This document shows positions 44,631 through 54,475 of a stretch of 64,000 bases of DNA, one piece after another. Origin of the DNA: Austropuccinia psidii (Eukaryota > Basidiomycota > Pucciniomycetes > Pucciniales > Sphaerophragmiaceae); assembly GCA_023105745.1 (NCBI GenBank), contig JALGQZ010000006.1, positions 34,551,686 to 34,615,685 on the forward strand, given 5' to 3'. The stretch's first letter is position 1. Each line of letters begins with the position of its first letter. The notes beneath the pieces were generated by a model. It did not search any database and was not told the DNA's origin. It was given only the letters and a program-made list of their open reading frames with translations. The translations under genes and the position numbers were made by a program.

Positions 44631-45840
44631 CTCTTATGGAATTCACAGCCAATAAGCAGGGAAGGATGAACAGGACTTTTCCACACAAATCATAGGTGAA
44701 ATAAAATCTTTTAAATCTTGTATTGATGCAGAACTTAGTAAATTTCATGCAAAATGAAATAAAATAACATCAGATATCAATGACTTGAAAAATAATGACA
44801 GAATTTCTGCTGATTGGAATAAATTAGCCATTGTCAGACTTGACTTAATTTCCAATACATTTGAAAGAATTGAGAGTAAATATTAAGCTCAAGATGATGG
44901 AATGGAAGATATTTCCATTGAAAACATTAATGACAAACTTAGAATTATGAAAAATCATGTTTTAGAAAGATTTAATATTACCAATCTTTTTGCCACACAT
45001 TTGGCAAGAAGTGACAATGGAAGGCAGAAATTGAAGCATGAAATAATTGCACATGTGGAAAAAATTTGTAAGAATTATGAACCAAGTTCACATGTTCCCA
45101 GAGATCCCACACCTTTTACTGAATAGAAACTTTCTGTGAAAGCAATTTTGACCCCTTTTTTTCTCCAAGAAAATGAGATATCTGCAAAAGATATTCCCAA
45201 ACTACAAGAATGGCCAACATTCTCTGGTGAAGTTAAATATAAGAATATTGAGTTCATAAGAACATTTTATATTTTGCAACAATACTTTCATATACCTGAT
45301 GAAATTATAGTGTGTAAAATGCACTCTTTGTTTACCAGAAGTTCAAATAGATGGTATTACAAAATGAGACAGGAAGATGGAAAAAATGATTGGTATTGGT
45401 GGAAATCTGAAAAAATCAGCAAGTGGGCCAAAAATTCTTGGTGGTTTTAATTGGAAAATTCTTTTGAAAGTGCCATTTTCAACTCAGAAAAAGATAAACC
45501 ATTTACTTCATTCCTCAAACAGAAAGACAGATTATCTGCTTTACACTCAGATATGTCTGACTCAATGATTAATATGAAAATATTGAGAAAATGTAGAGGA
45601 GAACTAGAAGATTATATCAAATGTAGATGTGTAGAGCCCTTTTCAATGGAAGACTACATTGGTGCCATGGAAGATATCATTACTAGGACAAGAAGTGGTA
45701 AAACCTGGATTAGAAAACCTATGGAATCCAAAACAATCCCAAAGCTTTCCAGAGAAGATAAGAAATTTGTCTTGAAGTGTCATAAATGTGGAAGAACCTC
45801 ACATTTAGCCAGTGCTTGAATCAGAAGGACTCAAATCATT
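44631..45840 (+). pseudogene. Gy1-2 Gag, middle and C-terminal part
   Basis: It resumes with LMEFTANKQGRMNRTF-like sequence and a coiled-coil region. EDISIENINDKLRIMKNHVL (44902), KLQEWPTFSGEVKYKNIEFI (45199) and SSNRWYYKMRQEDGKNDWYW (45340) follow. Then come NSFESAIFNSEKDKPFTSFL (45454) and the CCHC knuckle CHKCGRTSHLASAC (45778-45819), immediately followed by TGA. In-frame stops at 45124, 45448 and 45820 break what is otherwise a recognisable Gag. Confidence 0.85.
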
Positions 45841-46020
45841 GAAGAGGTTTAGAGTTCTGAAGAAAAATAATAATCTGACTAAGATTCTGCAGTCTCTGAT
45901 AACACACCAGTAGAAGACTATTCTTTTGAGAACATTACAGCTTTCTTTTAAGTCACTTAAGTCCATACTCTCTTAACACATTATAGTGAAGATTGTTATA
46001 ACATAATCAATATACAGGAT

Positions 46021-46440
46021 GCTAGAATGTCTAATACTAAACCTTCTAGAGGCAAAGGATACACTGCTGGATCATCTTGTATCACATTAGATATGATGAA
46101 TGCTGTTGAATCAAAAGCTAATTTGGACACAGTGGCATTTTGCATTTGTATAGGCAAACATTACCTTCAAATAATACTCCCTTAATGGAAAAATAATCTA
46201 TTACTAATAGAAGGTTGCCAATTTAGTAGTTCCAGTAATAATATGTAGCCTTTGGGCATATTGGACACTCATCTTGTATTTCCACACCCTGCAGGAAGTG
46301 TAATAATCAAGACAGAGATAGTAGTAATGAACAATTGTGCCTCTCAACATATCATTCTTGGTTTTGATTATTTCAGTATTTATGTTATTGACATCAACAA
46401 CCATAAGGACAAATATTTTACAATTGGAAAAAAAAAGACA
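46021..46440 (+). pseudogene. Gy1-2 aspartic protease
   Basis: It reads ARMSNTKPSRGKGYTAGSSC and the active-site segment ANLDTVAFCICIGKHYL, where the DTG glycine is replaced by valine. LVFPHPAGSVIIKTEIVVMN, HIILGFDYFSIYVIDINNHK and YFTIG follow. It is homologous to residues 255-390 of the Gy2 frame. The G-to-V change and stops at 46183 and 46246 remove function. Confidence 0.82.
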
Positions 46441-47606
46441 TAAATTTTCTTTTTCCAATATTCTCAAAACGATGTCAATAGTATTTCAAAGAGAATAACT
46501 TATAAGGAGGAATTTGTTAATGATCAATTTATTGAAGCACAGATTCATCCATCATTATCATTCAAAATGAGGCATGAGCTTGTTGATGTGTTGTACACAT
46601 ACAAAAATGCATTTGCCTCAGATAAAGAACCATCAGGTTCTATGAAATGACATGAAGTTCAAATTACTATTAAGATTGAAAGACCATACCCAGAAGTACT
46701 GAGAAGACCAGCTTATCCAGCAAGTCCCAGAGATAGAGAAACCTTGGAGTAAAATATCCAAGAGTGGATACAACTTGGTTTCCTAAGAAGCATAGGCCAT
46801 AATGAGGAATTTTGAGTGAAAACTCCTGTTATTATTGCTAGGCATAATGACAAATCAAGGATGGTTGGAGATCTTAGAGCATTGAATACCCACACAGTTC
46901 CAGATAGGTATCCAATTCCTAGAATCCAAGAAACTTTAACCCAACTATAAAAAGCTAGTTATATAGCCTCAATGGATTCATTGAAGGGCTTTAATCAAAA
47001 ATATTTGATGCCCAAAGTCAAGAAATTACTTAGGATTATCACCCAATGCAATATTCTTAGGTCACTTAGAATTCCATTTGGTATTAAAAGTGCACCATCT
47101 TATTATCAAAGAATGATCAATAGCATCTTCCCCACAGAATTATCTGAAGGATGGCTCATTATTCATATTGATGATATAATAATATTTTCAGATTCATAGT
47201 CTTTACACCTTGAAAGACTTGCAAGAGTGCTTGAAAATGTTGCAGGGGTGAATATGAAAGTTTCACTCAAGAAGTGTAATTTTGGCTTTGAGGAACTTAA
47301 ATATCTAGGAAATATTTTTTCCCGTTTAAGCTTGGGTATTGAAAAAACCAAAGTAGCAGCAGTATTACTTAGACCAATATCCCAGAATAAGAAAAAAATT
47401 ATTTCTTTCCTTAGATTCTCCAGTCAGTACAGGCAACACCAGAGAGATTTTGAAATTCTAGCCAAGTCACTATATAGAATCTGTGAACAACAGACATTAT
47501 TTGACATGACACAAGAAATAATTAAAGCTTGTGAGAAGATAAGGAAAGCTCTTAGAGAAGCACCTTTACTTCTCATTCCAGACTGGAATATACCTTTCAA
47601 ATTGTA
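46441..47606 (+). pseudogene. Gy1-2 reverse transcriptase
   Basis: From about 46690 the frames read [24 protein letters not shown] then VKTPVIIARH, SRMVGDLRALNTHTVPDRYP, and the first catalytic Asp in IASMDSLKGFNQK. The palm box LIIHIDDIIIFSDS (47157-47198) and the thumb with KKCNFGFEELKYLGNIFSRL and KKIISFLRFSSQYRQ follow. Stops at 46648, 46750, 46815, 46948 and 47197 break it. The catalytic residues are still visible. Confidence 0.85.
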
Positions 47607-48046
47607 AATTGATTCATGTGGAGATGGATTGGAGAAGCCATGGATGAATTCCAAATTATTGATGACAAACATACAGAAAGACAAATTTTTTATCTCTCAA
47701 GGCAAACTACACCAACAGAAGCTAGGTATGGGCACTTGAGAAATCACATTATTATTGTATTGGAAGTGCCTTTGAAGTGATAGCTGACTTTAATGCAGTG
47801 AAATCACTTCTTAACATGAAGAGACCTAACAGACATAGGTTGAGATGGCAAATAGTCATTGAAGAATATAGAGGTAACAAGACTATAGCTAATAAGGCAG
47901 TATACAATTACAAAAATGCTGATGGGCTTAGTAGGTGGGCATTAGGCAATACTCCTGATCACCCAGCTTATGTACCTTTGGAAGCAGAACGACAGGATCA
48001 AATCGAAATAATTGACATAACTGATATTGGGGCTGAATTATATTAA
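47607..48046 (+). pseudogene. Gy1-2 RNase H
   Basis: It follows a stop after NIPFKL. IDSCGDGLE corresponds to the first catalytic Asp, then a gap where the QMECL-type glutamate segment has been deleted (GTR-like sequence joins directly to WALEKS). After that [20 protein letters not shown] and [20 protein letters not shown] (47800-47970). Losing the glutamate segment and TDC to ADF at the third position make it inactive. Confidence 0.8.
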
Positions 48047-48983
48047 GAAGCCAGAGAATCCTATAAGTAGGACAAGAAATGCCATATCTTGACTTCCTTA
48101 TTGGATAAAGGCTGCAAACATACATCTTTGTTCAATTCACTGGATGAAGTTTGGAAAAATTCCTATTCTGAAGGAAGATTTCACTTGTTTGATGGAATCA
48201 TTCACCACAGAACTAAACATTCTTGTGTGATGACATTGTTTAGCAGATTGTTTATCAATACCATTCTTCATGAATGACATCATAGCATTTACTCTGGACA
48301 CCATTCAGAAGAAAGAACACTTGAAAAAGTGAAAAAATGTGCATGGTGGCCATCTTGGAAAAAAGAAAACATTGAATATTTCCATACCTGTGACATTTGC
48401 CAAAAGCAAACAGGGGTAAAGGCAAAATGATTGGACTAATAATTCATATTCAAGAACCAAAATCCCCTTGGAAAGTTGTTCACATGGATTGGGTCACAAA
48501 ACTTCCTCCAAGTGGTGACAGAAGTCATAATGCTTGTTTAGTAATTGTAGAAAGATATAGCAAAATACCCATATTCTTACAATGTCATAAAGATGACACT
48601 TCTATGGATAAATCTCTTACTACAGAGTTACTTAATAATATTATAAGTGAAAGAGATTCCAAATTCACATCTTCACTTTGGACCAGTCTTCATAGATTGT
48701 TTGGGACCAACTTATCATTTTCTACAGCATATCACCCTCAAACTGATGGGTTAGAAGAAAGAATGATTCAAACTTTAGAGGAGATGATCAAGAGATTCTG
48801 TGCTTATGGATTAGAATTCAAAGAGTCACATGGCTCTACCCATGACTGGTGCACTCTAATTCTAGCATCAGAATTGGAATATAAGACATCAGTTTTTCCT
48901 TCCACAAGTCAGACTCCTGCTATGTTAGAAAAAGGGTGAAATCCAAGACTCCCGGAAGATACACTGAGGAAAGACTTAATTTA
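48047..48983 (+). pseudogene. Gy1-2 integrase, 3' truncated
   Basis: SLDEVWKNSYSEGRFHLFDG leads into the H2C2 finger region (48250-48420). The core has HMDWVTKLPPSGDRSHNACL (48481), [40 protein letters not shown] (48723) and DWCTLILASELEYKTS. The second catalytic Asp reads SERDSKF, so the aspartate is kept in a diverged context. The frame stops at 48937 and the element is cut at 48983 before the C-terminal domain. Confidence 0.85.
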
Positions 48984-50417
48984 TGTCAGGCTGAGTCTAT
49001 GATAAAGGTGTATAATGGTATTTAAAACTTTAACTATGAATTTGAAATGGTGAAAATGATATAAAAAGTTCTTTATAACTATAATAAATGTTTTAAAATA
49101 AAATATTAAGGCCTTTACTATAATAATATAGTGGTGGTGAGTGCTGCTGAAAGCCCAGAGTGCAGTCTTACCAGTTGAGTTACTATAGTAAGAACTACAA
49201 TACTTAAGTTGAAAGTATAACCTGTTTATTTTCCAATAGTATAGCTGTTTTTGACAGTTTTACTACATGAGAATTCAAGAGCAGTATGAGGAAACCTTTT
49301 ATGGCTGTGAAAAGGCCCCTTTATATCCTAATATGGGGTGAAAAGGCTTCTAGATCCTTCCACATAGAGGAAGTGAGGATTTTTCACTCCCAAGTACTGG
49401 CTTGTGGTTTTCATAAAGCCTGCATAGCCTTTATTAGGCTCAGATGTGGTTTTGAAACTACATCTGGGAAGTTTTCACAAATACAGGGTGCAAATTTTCA
49501 TTTGGGACCACATAGCCTGATTCTGACATGTATTACATGTAGAAGGCTATACAGAACCAGTATGGCACCCAAGTATTGAATGCACTATGAGGTATTGAAG
49601 TATAAACATGCTTCTTCATCTTGTTGACACCTCATAATCATGGTTATGGGAGAATATCCCACGGTAAGACTGTATTGGTCTAATTGTGGGATTTGGAGCT
49701 TAAAACTACCACAGCGTTGTCAGTTTTTGAGATATCAAGCTCAACAATGGTTGATTGAGTATCCCTGAGCTATTTTACACAATTGTACCTCATTTGGTAT
49801 GTTAATCATTAAATATGGAAAAGTTATTCCATGTACAAGCTTTCTTATACACATTTGGGATTTGTCCAAAAGCTGAATGGAGCTTGTTTGCTCCATATCT
49901 TTTTTTCTAGATGTGATATGGGGAAGTGGATGGTACCATCAGATAGCCCTAATTGTGCTCTTTCCAAAAGGACCCCACTCTAGGTATCTCACACTAAAAT
50001 TGTAGAAGTTGTATGAGAGGTGAATACTTTAATCACCCTTATTTGACCTTATTTTTGTCATAACTTCTGTAATTCTGGTTCTAGCTAAGTTTGGCTAGTA
50101 CCATTGGATAGCCCTGACCTAGAGATCCATGTTGAATACTCATTTGATGGGGTTAAGCCTCTTCCTCTGTATTTTAGATGAGAGGTAAAAATTAAGGTTT
50201 ATGTGCAGCAACAACTTTGGGCAGGAATATCTTTGTTATTCTTTGTACCATGATTATTGGACTTGCATATTTGGAAATATGTCAGTTTATTCTTATGTGT
50301 GATATCTTTTGAGCTAATTTGGCTCAGATCCATGTTTTGGTGGTATCTTGGCTATACCATTGATTTATGGTATTTGTCTGTCATGCTTGTGCTCCGTATT
50401 TGAGTCACAGGCTGACA
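48984..50417 (-). repeat. LTR-B, complete copy
   Basis: It runs from TGTCAGGCTGAGTCTATGA to GTCACAGGCTGACA (1434 bp), with GTCAGGCTGA/GGCTGACA-type termini. It is the reference for the fragments at 6096-7125 and 19522-31571. Next to its right end lies TAACTCCCTAC, which on the minus strand gives GTAGGGAGTTA, a plausible polypurine tract. It would thus be the 3' LTR of the minus-strand element on its right. No TSD: ATTTA before it, TAACT after it. Confidence 0.8.
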
Positions 50418-51560
50418 TAACTCCCTACAATAAAGGCTCATCATTGATGAGACTGTTGAGTCCTGCTAGAGGCCCTGAATCGCATTACATTAAGGTTCCC
50501 ATTTGGTATGGCATATTCTGCCAGCCACTTGTCTTTTTCAGCTGTCTGGTTCTTCAATCTGGCTAAGTACTGTCTCTGATCCTTACCATTCAGTCTGATC
50601 TTACTGGCCTTGATGATTTTCTTCCTAGGTCAAGGGGAGTCCTCCATGTTCACTTTTTCTGGTGGAGTGAGGTTCTTCTTGCTGGAGGGTAATTTTCCCT
50701 CCTCTGTCTGGAAGTATGGCTTGACCAAACTCACTTGAAAGACTGGGTGTTTCCTGGAAGATTCCTCTGTGAGTTTGACTTCCACTGCATTTTTCCCTAT
50801 CAATTTAGTGTGAGTGAAGGGCCCTACAAATGAATCTCTCATCTTCTTAGGTACTTTGAGATTATTAAAGTTCAGTGTAGACACTAATACTTGGTCCCCC
50901 TCTCTAAAGTCAGGTTTCATGTGTGATTTGTCCCACCTCTTCTTATTATATTCCTTTGCCTCAGTTATGCATTTGGCAGCTGTGTCACAATCCTTCTTCC
51001 ACATCTCATGGAAATATTTGGCTGTGGGGTGGATGGTCAGAAGATTTTTCTTCAAGTGATACACAGGCAATAGGGTATTCCACCCTTTCTCTACCAGTGC
51101 AGGTGTTTTTCCTGTGGTAGAGTTCTGGCTAGTATTATAAGCCAGTTGGACTACTGGTAGAAGGGTAACCCAGTCATGGATGTATCCTTCATGGTTCTTG
51201 TATTCCATTCCATAGGCACAGAATCTCTTAAGGATGTCTTCCATTGTTTGGATCATCCTTTCAGCTAATCCATCTTTTTTTAGATGGTAAGCTGTAGAGA
51301 AAAAAAGTCTAGTACCCAGCATGTAATAGAGGTTGGTCCAAAATTCTGATGTGAATTTTGGGCCCTATCACTAATGATAATCTTACAGACTCCACAGGTG
51401 TATCTTATGTTACTCCAAAAGAACAGTGCAGTATTCATGGCTGTATCCTCTTTGTGAAATTGTAGGCACCTTACACTCTTGCTGAACCTATCACCTATGA
51501 TCAAGCAGGCATTGAAATTCTCTTTTCCTCCTGGTACAGGTCCTGTTACCCAGTCCATGT
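50418..51560 (-). pseudogene. gypsy integrase core, C-terminal domain and chromodomain-like tail
   Basis: Frames at 51280-51558 and 50630-51322 read [20 protein letters not shown] (first Asp), IISDRAQN (second Asp), [20 protein letters not shown] (Glu), [51 protein letters not shown] and [12 protein letters not shown]. After a stop near 50632 the same strand continues QYLARLKNQTAEKDKWLAEY, a chromodomain-like module with its tryptophan. Catalytic residues are kept but the HPQTDG box reads HLKKDG and the frame is shifted around 51300. It is a more distant relative of the Gy1/Gy2 integrases. Confidence 0.82.
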
Positions 51561-52312
51561 TGATGGTTTCCCATGGGTGCTTGGGTTCTTCTATGTGTTG
51601 AAGTAACCCATACTTCTTCCCATGTTTTCTATTTGCCTTTTGGCATCTTTCACAAGTGTTTCATGTATTAACTCAACTCTTGTTCCCATTTGGGCCATCA
51701 AGCTGTGCTTGCTACCCTCACCTTGCTTCTGTCCTCACTCATGTGTCCCATATACAGGCAGTCATGGCATTCTTTTAGGATCAAGGATATATGCTCTCTG
51801 TCTATTATTTTTAATGAACTAGTGTGCTTATCTCTGGTAGAGCATTCCATATATAAGGAAATATTTGTTGTCTCTATAGTCCCTCAACCAGGGTTCCTCT
51901 AACTGGTATTCCAGTTCTGGGCTCCTGCACTTTTGTTGAAGGAGTTACAACAATATGCCACACTGTTTTAGTTTGGAATATGTCTTCATCACTGCATTGA
52001 AAAATTCATTATGCAGCTCTAAGGAAATAATTCCCAATATAGGAGTTTCTGTTCCTTCTGAAACAGTTTTTCCACTTTCTGGGGTATCACTTTCTGGGGT
52101 ATCACTTTCTGGTGCCCCTTCAGAAAATTTGAAGTTTTTCTTCTTATCTATTTCCATGAAATTAATAGAGATCTTGGCTGAAACTTCAGGGTCATAAGGT
52201 GTATTGCTTTTGACATTGTCCAGTGGCCATCTGCTAAGGCCATCTTCATTGGTATTGCTTTTACCTTATTTGTATATGATGGTCATATTCCTTCTATACT
52301 CCTGGATAAAAA
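51561..52312 (-). pseudogene. end of RNase H and integrase N-terminal region
   Basis: At 52200-52312 the minus strand reads QEYRRNMTIIYK and NEDGLSRWPLDNVKS, the last RNase H motif. A frame follows (51945-52157) containing three copies of TPESD encoded by a 15-bp tandem repeat at 52073-52114, ending SLELHNEFFNAVMKTYSKLK. The zinc-finger region (51600-51760) is broken by stops: NTC then [18 protein letters not shown]. Upstream of 52312 the RT and protease are absent. Confidence 0.72.
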
Positions 52313-52319
52313 CATTATT

Positions 52320-52877
52320 CTTTTCTTTTTACTTCTTTTTGAAGAAGCTCAATTAATTCTTGCTGCATTGCCAATATTTTTTGATGAAGTATTTCTGCTT
52401 CAGACATATCTCATTGTCCCTGAATTGTTTCTTAATCCATATTTTTTTCCTTGTATTCATTAGGATTATGTGGTATCTTTAATGATGATGCTGACTCCAT
52501 ATTAATATCTTCTTTCTTTTTCTTCTGTTGTTCACTTTCCTTTTTAATTTCAAATAGTTTCTTGAGGAAATTTTGGAAATAATCTGTAGCTATCTTCTGA
52601 TATTCCTTCTTTTTTCTGGGTGTACCAACTGGTACACTTTGATCTATATGTGATTCTTCTTCAGGTGATGTTGCTCCTCTTTTTGAATAATAATGATGGA
52701 ATGATTTTGTTGAAGAACTTGATGGTGAGAATTATTTAGAATATTCTTGCTTCTATGATTCCAGATTGAATTTATAGGCTTGTGATCTTTGCTGATTGGT
52801 AAAGGGATTTTCAAGGATTTAATTTTAAGGTTTTTTTGATAATGGATGGGTTTTTGTTGGTTGAATCTGCATGCCAT
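52320..52877 (-). pseudogene. Gag N-terminal fragment of the LTR-D element
   Basis: The frame at 52644-52877 starts at an ATG that overlaps the primer-binding site: MACRFNQQKPIHYQKNLKIK. Further on, 52330-52640 encodes charged, coiled-coil-like sequence rich in K, E and Q (for example KKKKEDINMESASSLKIPHN). No capsid or zinc-knuckle region follows, because the sequence jumps to RNase H near 52312. No homology to the Gy1/Gy2 Gag is visible, which supports a different family for this half. Confidence 0.6.
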
Positions 52878-52890
52878 GGTTGGGACACCA
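52874..52890 (-). other. primer-binding site of the LTR-D element
   Basis: Two bases from the LTR-D end the minus strand reads TGGTGTCCCAACCATGG, a normal-looking site beginning TGG and pairing with a tRNA 3' end of the form GGTTGGGACACCA. It differs completely from the TGGGGGCCTGG sites of Gy1 and Gy2. Confidence 0.75.
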
Positions 52891-52892
52891 GA

Positions 52893-54159
52893 TGTGGGAA
52901 CTACTTTTGGTGTGGGATGAAATAAGGAAGTACCTTAAGGGGGAAATATTTGGTAAGTCTGTTTTAATTTTCAGAATTTTCTAATAACCATGGGTGCTAA
53001 GGTGTATTAGCTTCCCCTGTAAATAATACTGAATACCCACCCTACAGAGAATTAGAAAATAAAATAAGATTTGCTGCTTTAACAAATAGAAAATACTTAT
53101 TACCAGTCTCTAAATCAGACCTATCAATAACACTACAATCAAAACTCTGATTTCAAACTAAACTTTTTGATAAAAGAAAGACTAAGTTTTTCTGTTATTT
53201 AAATAAGAATGATAAGAATATATATTTTTTATGGCTTTATGTTTATTATAATGATTTTTTTAATATTAATACCAATAATAAAACTACAGGATTTGATTCC
53301 TTTCCTAGTTTTTTCATATTTTCTTGATACTGAGTTTCTATGACTACTCCTTTTCTTTTAATAATAATAAGCTTCTTAGAAGATCTAATAAGCTTTTAAC
53401 TATGGTTATACTACTATTCTTCAACAATACTAAGATATGGAAAAAGGCTACTGAGCTTTTCACAATGTTTACACTACTATTCTTCAAGAAATACTAAGCT
53501 ACTGAGATTTTCATTACTAAAACACTACTACTACTACTGATATCCTGCTAGTTCAGAGATGGTGGTGATCCTGCATAATGGGAAGGTGTTCCATGATTCT
53601 TGGAAAAATGAGGGACAGAAGAAATGTATTTATACCTTTTGGGCCTCCACAAAGCTTCCCAAAACAGGTTACTTGGAAAAAAACATAGTTGAGAGGTTTT
53701 AGCTCGGGAGATGTGTAGTTTTGGTGTAGAAATATGACACAGGTTCCAAGTTTGGACCAATGAGATTGAGTTGTCACATAAATTGGTAATTATAAGTATG
53801 CACCTGGAATTAATTGGAATTATGACCCATCAGATGGTGTTATTCTTTTGATGGACTTTGGACATGAATTCTGACCAATGAGATTAATTTATCATGTCAA
53901 TTTGTAACTATAGGTATGTACCATGAATTAATTTGATTTCTGACCAATCAAATGATGTTCTAATAAGTTTTGAAAAATGTGTAGTGTGTAGTTGAAAGGA
54001 TTAGTCAGCTTCTGTGCAATTGGTGTCTATCTTGATGTCCAGCTTATGGTTTAGGTTAAAAATAATTCTTTCTTTTGAAAAATAATGTCTGTTTTCTTCC
54101 CAAAAGATTTTATTCTTATGTTTTCATTTTGTATTTTTGTTTGTCTGCAAGCTTCCACA
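52893..54159 (-). repeat. LTR-D copy 1 (5' LTR)
   Basis: It runs from TGTGGGAACTAC (plus strand) to GCAAGCTTCCACA, so the ends are inverted (TGTGGGAA/TTCCACA), 1267 bp. It contains diverged tandem copies of the CTCAGTAGCTTAGTATTATT unit (53340-53520) and two related blocks, each with GACCAATGAGATT (53755 and 53874). It matches copy 2 in the central nest. Confidence 0.8.
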
Positions 54160-54244
54160 AACAATAATCTTGGAATGACCTTTAATATGGCTTGAACCAG
54201 CTAAATGACCAATCCAGAGGTGAATAGCTCCTCCTTGTCAGCTA

Positions 54245-54297
54245 CACTACTGGCAAGTGTCTGACGCTGCGGCATGCAACGTTGTCCTGACGCTGTG
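54245..54297 (+). repeat. left terminal inverted repeat of the CACTA element
   Basis: It starts CACTACTGGCAAGTGTCTGA and ends TCCTGACGCTGTG. It includes two GACGCTG words. Its partner is 60533-60585. Confidence 0.92.
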
Positions 54298-54475
54298 CAT
54301 TCTAGCACCAAACACATTTCAATTAATTTTTTTCATTTCTCTACGTTCAAAATAGCCTTACTTTTTCTGTTTTTTATATTACTTTTACTTTTATTTTTAA
54401 CAAATTACTATAAATTTTTTTTTGAAAAACACATTTTATTTTTTTTCTTTTAAAGATCAATTTTTAACCATTAAA

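Larger units (their letters stand above)
43033..48983 (+). mobile_element. Gy1-2: plus-strand Ty3/gypsy element, truncated at both ends
   Basis: Only the last 48 bases of its 5' LTR remain (43033-43080, ending CATAGAAAAATCTTCCA). A primer-binding site, leader, Gag, protease, RT, RNase H and integrase follow in order on the plus strand, collinear with Gy1-1 and Gy2-1. The element stops in the integrase C-terminal region at 48983, where LTR-B begins. Stops are frequent in every domain. It is useful as the uninterrupted reference for the Gag-protease join broken in Gy1-1. Confidence 0.88.
48984..54159 (-). mobile_element. chimeric, internally deleted gypsy element with LTR-B and LTR-D ends
   Basis: Minus-strand order from the right: LTR-D (52893-54159), primer-binding site, Gag N-terminus, then directly the end of RNase H, integrase, chromodomain-like tail, polypurine tract, LTR-B (48984-50417). 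The two terminal repeats are unrelated, and no pair of flanking TSDs exists. The likely explanation is recombination, or a template switch, joining the 5' part of a D element to the 3' part of a B element near 52312. A B insertion next to a truncated D element is the alternative. Confidence 0.6.
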
